Below are positions 32,346 through 39,090 of a DNA stretch of 64,000 bases, piece after piece. This DNA is from JAENVU01 sp038250905. Lineage in GTDB: Bacteria; Actinomycetota; Acidimicrobiia; IMCC26256; JAENVU01. The DNA lies in the NCBI GenBank assembly GCA_038250905.1, contig JBBSBV010000023.1, positions 1-64,000 on the forward strand. Direction: 5' to 3'. The notes under the pieces were generated by a model. That model worked only from the letters and a program-made list of their open reading frames with translations, did not search any database and was not told where the DNA came from. The translations under genes were made by a program, and so were the position numbers. The first letter of the stretch is position 1; each line of letters opens with the position of its first letter.

Positions 32346-34106
32346 ATGAGCACCGACGGCCCCATGACCACCCGACGCACCGGAGCGTCGCGGACCGCCG
32401 CGATCCTGACCTTGTTCGTGCTGGGCGCGATCGTCCCGCTCGTCGTCGCGTCGCACTACGGCGCGCTCGACATCCCGCGGAGCGACGACTGGTCGTATCT
32501 CGTCACGCTGTTCCGATGGCTCGACCACGGCCGGCTGGGGTTCAACGACTGGGTGTCGATGACGCTCATCGGGCAGCTCGTCATCACCGCTCCGATCGTG
32601 GCGGTGTTCGGCGACTCCATCCGCGCCGTCCACGTGTTCTCGGCCTTCCTGGCCTTCGGTGGTCTCGTCGGCCTCTACGGCATCGGCACCCAACTCCTGC
32701 CCCAGCGGCGGGGCTCGCTCCTGGTCGCGGTCACCATCGCGATCGGACCGCTCTGGGCGCCCCTGGCCGCCACCTACATGACCGACGTTCCGGCGTTCGC
32801 GATCCAGATGATCGCCCTCGCAGTCGCGGTGCGCGCGGTGCGCGGTCCTCGTTTGGCGCTGCCCCAGCTCGGAATCGCGTTGGGCATCGGCTTCGTCGCG
32901 CTCTCCATCCGCCAATACGAGGTGATCCCCACGATCGCCATCCTGCTCGTCGCGCTCTGGCTCGTGGCGCACGAACCCGACCACCACCGCCGGTTGCAGG
33001 CCGTGATCGCGATGGCCGGAGCGGTGGCCGTCGCGACGATCGCCCTGCTCGGGTGGTGGTCCAGCCTCCCGGATTCGCTCAGCCTGTCGCCCAACCCACA
33101 GGCCTCCGGACTGATCGGGAACCTGGCGCTCCAGACCGCCGGCTTCCTGCGGCTCACCGGGCTCCTCCTGATCCCGGTCGTCGTCTGGGTCGGACCGATC
33201 CGGATCGCCCGCCGGGCGTGGACCGCGTCTCGAGCGCTCACCCTGCTCCTCACCGGCGCAACGGCGACCTGGCTCCTCATCACGTACCTGCGGAACCCGG
33301 CGGTCCCGTTCGTCGGGAACTACGTCGACCGGCACGGGGTGCTCGCTGAAGACGTCCTCAAGGGACGACGACTGCTGGTGATGCCGGCGCCGATGTTCGA
33401 TCTCCTCGTCGTCGTCGGCTCCATCGCCGGGATCCTGCTCGCGCTCGCGCTCGTGGAACCGCTGCTGCGGCTGGCGGCGCGCGTTCGGGCGCGCGACCGC
33501 ACGCTGGTCGATCCGGGCACGACCGTCATCGCGCTCACCGTCGCCGGGTTCGCCGCCGCCTACACGATCGCGATCGCCACCAAGCTGCCGATCTTCGACC
33601 GCTACGCCTTGCCGGCGATTCCCCTCGTCGGGCTGCTGCTGATCTCGACCATGCATCGTGCGGATGCCATCGCCGTCGCGGACGGCACCTCACGCGTGGA
33701 CTCCCCGTCGAACGCACGGGGAGGCCTCGTGCTCACCGCGGTCGCCCTGATCCTGTTCGGGGGTGTCGGCCTCCTCTTCGGCACCGACTCGGCCGCGTTC
33801 GACGGAGCGCGCTGGCGGGTCGACGAGGCGACCGTGCACCGGGGATATTCGTCCGCCGCACTCGACGGCGGGTTCGAGTGGATCGGGTTCCACCGGCAAC
33901 ACGGGCCGCCGACTGAACCCGATCCGACGGCCGCGGAACGCCGGCGCCTCAAGGCGGCGTACTTCCGCGGGTTGTGCGTCGACGTCGTCGTGAACCCGCG
34001 TGCCCGCGTCGCTCGCCGGGCGATCGCGCGGGCCACGATGGGTGGCCTCGGTCATCGCGCCGTGACGATCGTCTCGGTCCGGAACTCGCGTCGGTGCGCG
34101 AAATAG
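32346..34106 (+). CDS. Polytopic membrane protein, GT-C glycosyltransferase-like, paralogue
   Basis: A 586-residue protein with about 11-12 membrane spans. IPRSDDWSYLVTLFRWLDHG (Asp47, Asp48) follows the first span, then WVSMTLIGQ. Near the C-terminus FDGARWRV and LDGGFEWIGFHR recur as in the protein at 27941-29692. The two are clear paralogues on either side of the Tat protein and UDP-sugar dehydrogenase genes. Catalysis with a lipid-phosphate sugar donor is likely but unproven. It is 25 nt downstream of the dehydrogenase gene and convergent with the gene that ends at 34124. Confidence 0.76.
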   Translation: MSTDGPMTTRRTGASRTAAILTLFVLGAIVPLVVASHYGALDIPRSDDWSYLVTLFRWLDHGRLGFNDWVSMTLIGQLVITAPIVAVFGDSIRAVHVFSAFLAFGGLVGLYGIGTQLLPQRRGSLLVAVTIAIGPLWAPLAATYMTDVPAFAIQMIALAVAVRAVRGPRLALPQLGIALGIGFVALSIRQYEVIPTIAILLVALWLVAHEPDHHRRLQAVIAMAGAVAVATIALLGWWSSLPDSLSLSPNPQASGLIGNLALQTAGFLRLTGLLLIPVVVWVGPIRIARRAWTASRALTLLLTGATATWLLITYLRNPAVPFVGNYVDRHGVLAEDVLKGRRLLVMPAPMFDLLVVVGSIAGILLALALVEPLLRLAARVRARDRTLVDPGTTVIALTVAGFAAAYTIAIATKLPIFDRYALPAIPLVGLLLISTMHRADAIAVADGTSRVDSPSNARGGLVLTAVALILFGGVGLLFGTDSAAFDGARWRVDEATVHRGYSSAALDGGFEWIGFHRQHGPPTEPDPTAAERRRLKAAYFRGLCVDVVVNPRARVARRAIARATMGGLGHRAVTIVSVRNSRRCAK

Positions 34107-34123
34107 CGGTTCCTCCGGGCGAT

Positions 34124-35227
34124 CTACGGGTTCTGCAACCACGCCGCGATCTGCCCGGGTTCGACCCCGGACCGCAACGGGACCGCCCGCGCCGCGTCCA
34201 GGATCGACCGCAAGGGCGTGGCGTCATCCCAGGCGATCCCACCGCCCATCTCCCCCAGCACGCTCCCTGCGTTCGCCGGTCCCTCCACCACGATGGCGAC
34301 GAGTTCCATGCGTCCCCACGGCAAGGGGCCTGGCTCCGCACCGAGGTGGCGGCGGTCGTCGGCGATCCGCGAGAGCGCCGCGAGGTCGAGGTCGTTCCAC
34401 TCGGGGCCGTGGATCACCGTCCCCGACTCCACGTCCAGCGCGATCGCAGTGGTGTCCGAGAGGGAGAGGCCGTGGCGGGCCGCCTCGCGGGCATACGCGT
34501 TGCGGTGCGCCGGCGCGGCCATCACGACCGCCCGGACACCGTCACCCACCACCACCGCGTCGAGCCGCAGCCGAGAGGGCGCGACATCGTGGAGCGCGAC
34601 CTGCGCGACCACCGCGCGCAGGATGCGTTCGGGATCGCGGCTGGTGAGCAGGACATCGGGGCCGCGATGGAGCCGGGACAGTTCCATGACGCCCGAATGC
34701 CGAGGCGCCGCCGGCAGCACCACCCCGTAGGACGCTCGCTCGCGGGGCTGCTCCAGCAGCGCGACCGCATGGGGTCCGAAGGCGGTGGCGAGCGCGTCGA
34801 CGATCGCTCCGTCGGCCCCGACGGAGAGCCGGATCGCTCCGGACTCCACCACCAGCTGACGCTCGTACGTCGGTCCCTCGCCACAACCGGAACAGGCCGA
34901 CGACGGCTGGAACACCGGCGAGACCTCGGCACCCGGGGTCCCGCGTACGCCGGCGACGGCGATCAGCCCGCGTGTGAGCAGCTCCCCGGCAACGTCGATC
35001 ACGTCCCGACGGGCGGCCGCGCGCTCGATGCCGAACGATGCCGCGAGTTCGTCGGCCAACCCGTCGAGCGTGACCTCGCCGTCACAGCTCTCCCAGATCA
35101 GGGTGGCGGTCGGATTGAGCGCGTGCACCGATCCGGCCCGGTACACCACCGCGGCACCGTCGACGACGACCACCTCCTCGATTCCGAGCGCGCGAGGTGC
35201 GGTGGCGCCGGACAGGTTCGTCGTCAT
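34124..35227 (-). CDS. PqqD-domain protein fused to a degenerate HprK-like domain
   Basis: A 367-residue protein. Residues about 17-95 are a PqqD/RRE-like winged helix (VYRAGSVHALNPTATLIWES, then GLADELAASFG). CSGCG (112-116) could bind a metal. Residues about 130-300 can be laid along the HprK-like protein encoded next to it: RLDAVVVGDGVRAVVMAAPA here against RIHAGAVAAGGRAIALPGAM there, then DTTAIALDVESGTV against DEVVAIDPETGRV. The Walker A lysine and its glycines are missing (APAHRNAYAR instead of PGAMGAGKST), so it looks like a dead kinase domain. ATG 35227 overlaps the kinase gene's TGA. It is probably a substrate-binding partner of the kinase. Confidence 0.75.
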   Translation of the reverse strand: MTTNLSGATAPRALGIEEVVVVDGAAVVYRAGSVHALNPTATLIWESCDGEVTLDGLADELAASFGIERAAARRDVIDVAGELLTRGLIAVAGVRGTPGAEVSPVFQPSSACSGCGEGPTYERQLVVESGAIRLSVGADGAIVDALATAFGPHAVALLEQPRERASYGVVLPAAPRHSGVMELSRLHRGPDVLLTSRDPERILRAVVAQVALHDVAPSRLRLDAVVVGDGVRAVVMAAPAHRNAYAREAARHGLSLSDTTAIALDVESGTVIHGPEWNDLDLAALSRIADDRRHLGAEPGPLPWGRMELVAIVVEGPANAGSVLGEMGGGIAWDDATPLRSILDAARAVPLRSGVEPGQIAAWLQNP

Positions 35228-36093
35228 ACCGGCGCGACCTCGGTCCCGACCGCAGTGAGCACGGCATCGACCGCGGCGCCGAGGGACCCGCCGACGAGCC
35301 GGAAGACCGGGACGTCGGCCACCAGGCGCGCCAAGGTTTCGAGTGTGCCCGGCTCGTCGAGGTGGAACGTGTGCGCGGCGATCGCGGCCAACGCGTCCGC
35401 CGGCGGGACCGGTTCGATCAGCGTGGGTGCATCCGGGACGTAGGTCGGTAACACCACGGCACCAAGGGCCAGGGCATCACGGCCGACGGTGCCGAGCACC
35501 GCCGCGGGGACGAGCCCGCTCGCGCCGAGGAGTCGGCGGGCCTCGGGCCCGGGCGTCCAGGTCGGCACCACGAGTTCGTCCGGCGCCACTCCGAGGGAGA
35601 TCGGCTTTGCGTACGGCTGCACCCGGCCGGTCTCCGGGTCGATCGCCACCACCTCGTCGGTCAGATAGGCGAGCCCCGCAGTCACGAGCCCCGCCGCCAG
35701 CGTCGACTTCCCGGCGCCCATCGCGCCGGGGAGCGCGATGGCCCGGCCGCCGGCCGCCACCGCGCCCGCGTGGATCCGCACCAAGCGGGGCGACCGCTCG
35801 ATGGCCTGTTGATTGGCTTCGAACACGAGATGGGAGAAGGCCACCGTCGGCGCCGGTGTCCGCACGACGACCCGACCGTCCTGCGCGGTGAAGTACCCCG
35901 CTTCCCCGTTCCGGAACGTCCGTCCGATGACCAACGCGTGCTCGGCGATCCCGGACCGGCACGTCGGCGCGTACAACTCCTCGATCAGGTCGACGGCGCC
36001 GGGGACGTCACTGTGCACCGCCACGTCAAAATCGAGCAGCGCGAGGCGCGCCGACTGCTGCCACCCGTCGGACACGAAGAGATCGCTGTTCAC
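35224..36093 (-). CDS. HprK-like kinase (HprK-related kinase A type)
   Basis: A 289-residue protein with the P-loop LPGAMGAGKSTLAAGL (Walker A 122-131) and YLTDEVVAID (143-152) in the position of the HPr kinase catalytic and metal residues. The N-terminal 100 residues are a separate domain. True HPr kinases regulate sugar uptake in Firmicutes; related kinases occur beside PqqD proteins in exopolysaccharide and lasso-peptide clusters, where some phosphorylate peptides. GTG 36093 is chosen because the frame upstream runs into the polymerase-like gene. It overlaps the PqqD-fusion gene by ATGA. The substrate is unknown. Confidence 0.82.
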   Translation of the reverse strand: MNSDLFVSDGWQQSARLALLDFDVAVHSDVPGAVDLIEELYAPTCRSGIAEHALVIGRTFRNGEAGYFTAQDGRVVVRTPAPTVAFSHLVFEANQQAIERSPRLVRIHAGAVAAGGRAIALPGAMGAGKSTLAAGLVTAGLAYLTDEVVAIDPETGRVQPYAKPISLGVAPDELVVPTWTPGPEARRLLGASGLVPAAVLGTVGRDALALGAVVLPTYVPDAPTLIEPVPPADALAAIAAHTFHLDEPGTLETLARLVADVPVFRLVGGSLGAAVDAVLTAVGTEVAPV

Positions 36094-36106
36094 CGATGCG
36101 ATCCGG

Positions 36107-37690
36107 TCATGGGTTCCCGCTGTGGGTCTCCCGGAACCGCTCGTACGGGTCGTGGTCCGGCCCGTACGGATCGGGCGCGGTCGGCAGATCGGGAGTACCG
36201 ACCGGGGCCTCGCCGGCGTACGGATCGGGTGGCGGCTCGCCCTCGTCGATCGGTGGTGCCGGCGAGTCCCGACCCGCGAGCGCCTCGTCGATGGAGATCC
36301 CACCCTCGCGCTCCCATTCGGGCAGGCAGAGCAACGCGAGGAAGAACGGCAGGACCTGACATCGCTCGCGCGCGAGGATCCCGAAGTTCGAGAACGCGGA
36401 GAAGGCAAAGATGAACGTGATGAGGATCCCGAGGCAGTACGCCACGTAGGGCTGACGCCGCATGCACCGCCCGAGCGATCGCAACCGACGCCGCGACTGG
36501 ATCGTGAGACCGAACAGGAACAGTCCTTCGAACGCGCTGGCGGCCGCAACCGGGCTACTCGCCTCGAAGGGGAACGGCCGGAACAGCACCGTCATGATCG
36601 CGAGCGGCGCGTTCGCCGGGTTCGACATCGTCACCGGCGTGAACGACGACCCGGCCTCACTCGTACGGCCCTCGGCCGAGGCGAAGGTCGCGTTGATCGT
36701 CTCCTGGTCCAGGCGCGCGACGCCGAAGAAGGACGCGGTCGAGGACGCGAGGGTCACTCCGAGGATCATGAGCGAGCCGAACAGGACGAGCCGCAGGCTC
36801 GAGGCCTTGACGCCCGGTCGCTGCGACCGGCCCACGGCCGCGGCGAGGGCGACACCGCAGAACATGATGAGGGCCACGTGCGGCCTCATCCACGCCACCC
36901 CGGCGAGACCGGCGAAGAAGCAGACGATGCCGAGTGGGATGCTGCCGTGCATCGCGCGCGACACGCCGTAGGACGCGATCCCGAGGCAGAAGATCGCCCA
37001 CCCTTCCTTCCCCAGCGCCGAGGGCCAGTAGAGGAACGACGGGAGGAAGAGCATCAGCACCGCATAGCGATAGGTCGCACCGTTGGGGACGGCGATCTTG
37101 AATGCCCGCCACAGCAACAGGAGCCCGATGAACGAGAGGAAGGAGAGGACCGCGGCGCCACTCATCTGCGACGCCCCCGTGAACGCGTACACGAAGCCGG
37201 TGACGACGCGCATGAAGTACGTGCCGCTCCAGGACGGGATGACCGAGAAGTCGAAGGAACGGAAGTGCGGCGCGAAGAACTGGCCCCACTTGTGGTAGTC
37301 GAGCGCGTCGGAGCGGTTCCCGTACAACTCCGACACGACGAGCGCGCGCACCATCGTCCCGATCATCTTGGCCCAGAACGCGGCGAACACGAACTGGACC
37401 ATGGCCGGATCGCGGTCGATCTCCGCGATCTTGCGGGCGATGCGCTGGGCCGCGAGCGCCAGGAGCGCGATCAGTGGCACTGCTTCGACCAACTCGAAGG
37501 TGCCGGTCCCCACCGCGGCGATGATCATGATGCCGTACGAGAGCATGCCGACACCGATGACGTAACGCGGCCATTCCGGTGCGTGGACGATCGCGAGCTC
37601 ACGCTCGTTCGCGAGCGGAAGGTGGTCCGGCTCCGGCTCCGGCTCCGGCTCCGGGTTCAGGTTCGGCTCGGGTTCGGGATTCGTGCTCAC
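36107..37690 (-). CDS. Polytopic membrane protein, candidate polysaccharide polymerase
   Basis: A 527-residue protein with about 10-12 membrane spans between residues 45 and 450, flanked by hydrophilic ends. The N-terminus is a Pro/Glu repeat (EPEPNLNPEPEPEPEPD), and the C-terminus is rich in Pro, Asp and Gly. Large loops containing HKWGQFFAPHFRSFDFSV and WMRPHVALIMF recall Wzy- or EpsG-like polymerases, but no signature is decisive. GTG 37690 overlaps the TGA of the nucleotidyltransferase gene. It sits inside the kinase/PqqD operon, which argues that the module acts on polymer assembly. Confidence 0.7.
   Translation of the reverse strand: MSTNPEPEPNLNPEPEPEPEPDHLPLANERELAIVHAPEWPRYVIGVGMLSYGIMIIAAVGTGTFELVEAVPLIALLALAAQRIARKIAEIDRDPAMVQFVFAAFWAKMIGTMVRALVVSELYGNRSDALDYHKWGQFFAPHFRSFDFSVIPSWSGTYFMRVVTGFVYAFTGASQMSGAAVLSFLSFIGLLLLWRAFKIAVPNGATYRYAVLMLFLPSFLYWPSALGKEGWAIFCLGIASYGVSRAMHGSIPLGIVCFFAGLAGVAWMRPHVALIMFCGVALAAAVGRSQRPGVKASSLRLVLFGSLMILGVTLASSTASFFGVARLDQETINATFASAEGRTSEAGSSFTPVTMSNPANAPLAIMTVLFRPFPFEASSPVAAASAFEGLFLFGLTIQSRRRLRSLGRCMRRQPYVAYCLGILITFIFAFSAFSNFGILARERCQVLPFFLALLCLPEWEREGGISIDEALAGRDSPAPPIDEGEPPPDPYAGEAPVGTPDLPTAPDPYGPDHDPYERFRETHSGNP
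37627..37679 (-). repeat. In-frame hexanucleotide repeat coding Pro-Glu
   Basis: Tandem six-base units on the minus strand encode the repeated Glu-Pro pairs at the N-terminus of the candidate polymerase. The four units nearest the membrane part are exact and the outer ones are degraded. Slippage could change the length of this cytoplasmic tail without shifting frame. Confidence 0.75.
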
Positions 37691-38784
37691 GCGACGCGCT
37701 CGCTCGATCGGCGGGTCCGCCACGCCCGTTGCACACGCCGGACCCGCCCACCGTCGTGGCGCGCCGCGTAGTCGGTATCGGCCCACAGCAGGGCCCGCAC
37801 GTACGCGACCTTGGCCGGCAACCCCGGGACTGCCGGCAGACCGGCGATCATCAGCCGCGCGTAACTCCGGTCGGGTCCGAGATAGGCCGCGAGCGACCGG
37901 CGCTCGTACCGGTCCGCGGCGTAGTCGCGGGCCCAGCAGGAGACCGGGGTCGACTCGAGCGCGAGCGTCCGCCACGCCGCGTCGATGGCGTACGCGAGGA
38001 CCGCGGTGGCCCGCCAGCGCACACACTCGGCGCGGGTCAGCTCGAAATCCACGTCGGTCGTGAGCAGCAGTTGCCCGATGTCGCGTAGCGCGACGAGGCG
38101 CGGGACGGCATCGCCGAGCGCGGCGTGGACGCACGCGTGGGCGAGCCGGTGCTCGCGCCGGAGCACGGGCAGCGATGCGCCGCCGAAGGACACGGTGTCG
38201 TCACCGGTGAACAGGTCGTCGAGGCGAATGGTGAGCCCGAACGGGCCCGACGCCAAGGTCCGGTGGACGTCGACCTGCACTCCGCCCGGCATCACGATGC
38301 ACACGCCCTTGCCGAACCGCCGATCGAACCCGGGGCGGACCTCCGCCGACCGCCGTCGTCCACCGGCCGCGGCCAAGGCTGCCACCGCGGTGTCGTACTC
38401 GGTGGAACGAACGAGGAGATCGATGTCACCGAAGGCCCGCCACGCGGGGTCCGGGTAATCGAGCCGGGCGACCGCGGGCCCCTTGAGGAGTCGGAAGTCG
38501 ACGTCGACATCCCGGAGGAGGCCGGCCACCGTGATCGTCGCCCGTTCGAGGTACAGGCACGATCGCATCGCGGCCTGGTGCTCGTGGACGAGTTGGCCGC
38601 GCTGATCCGCGCTCGCGTCCACGAGACCACCATCGACCGCCTGGGCCAGGATCGCCACCGCGCGCTCGTCACGGGCCCGGGCGAGGAACGGCGCCCACGC
38701 CGGCCCGTCGGGCAGCCGACCGCCCGTCGTCGCGCCCGGGAGCCCGAGCCCGCAAGCTGCCTCCAGGGTGATCGGCGCGGTCAT
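37687..38784 (-). CDS. Nucleotidyltransferase-family protein (NTP_transf_5 type)
   Basis: A 365-residue protein with LLKGPAVARL followed by AFGDIDLLVRSTEYDTAV; Asp120 and Asp122 of GDIDLL are the expected metal ligands of the nucleotidyltransferase fold, with Lys101 nearby. A later Asp (VQVDVHRTL) would be the third carboxylate. This large type is repeatedly found beside PqqD and HprK-like genes in exopolysaccharide loci, as far as I recall. It overlaps both neighbours (ATGA upstream, GTGA downstream). It may transfer a nucleotide or a phosphosugar; the target is unknown. Confidence 0.8.
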   Translation of the reverse strand: MTAPITLEAACGLGLPGATTGGRLPDGPAWAPFLARARDERAVAILAQAVDGGLVDASADQRGQLVHEHQAAMRSCLYLERATITVAGLLRDVDVDFRLLKGPAVARLDYPDPAWRAFGDIDLLVRSTEYDTAVAALAAAGGRRRSAEVRPGFDRRFGKGVCIVMPGGVQVDVHRTLASGPFGLTIRLDDLFTGDDTVSFGGASLPVLRREHRLAHACVHAALGDAVPRLVALRDIGQLLLTTDVDFELTRAECVRWRATAVLAYAIDAAWRTLALESTPVSCWARDYAADRYERRSLAAYLGPDRSYARLMIAGLPAVPGLPAKVAYVRALLWADTDYAARHDGGRVRRVQRAWRTRRSSERVA

Positions 38785-39080
38785 GACTCGACCGAGACGA
38801 CGAGATCGACCGCGCCGAGTTCCTCGAGGGCGGCGCGGACGTCGGCCGCGACCGTGGCGGGGTCGGCGTCGAACACCGAGGCGAGTTCTGCGGCGACGTC
38901 GCCGCCAGTCCGCGGGCGATCCAACGCGTCCCAGAGGTCGACGCCCGTGCCCTCGAGGAGCAGGGGCTGGTCCGCCGTCGGGGCCAGGAGCAACACGCCG
39001 AATGCACCGCGCCGGGTGAGCACGTCGGGGTTGCGGACCCAGCGGGCCGGCGTGGACGGGTGGTGACCCGGCACGGACAT
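38781..39080 (-). CDS. PqqD-family small protein
   Basis: A 99-residue protein with the PqqD/RRE-like pattern: an N-terminal hairpin (WVRNPDVLTRRGAFGVLLLA), LLLEGTGVDLWDALDRPRTG and two helices, AAELASVFDADPATVAADV and ALEELGAVDLVV. In RiPP pathways such domains hold a precursor peptide for the modifying enzymes. No precursor peptide gene is seen in this operon. It starts 10 nt after the stop of the tyrosine-kinase gene and overlaps the nucleotidyltransferase gene by ATGA. Confidence 0.75.
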   Translation of the reverse strand: MSVPGHHPSTPARWVRNPDVLTRRGAFGVLLLAPTADQPLLLEGTGVDLWDALDRPRTGGDVAAELASVFDADPATVAADVRAALEELGAVDLVVSVES

Positions 39081-39090
39081 GGCCGCGACG

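Noticed and set aside
35813..37771. Long plus-strand frame opposite the HprK-like and polymerase-like genes
   Set aside because: Composition is Arg/Glu-rich with no motif; the minus strand has P-loop, membrane spans and coupled starts.
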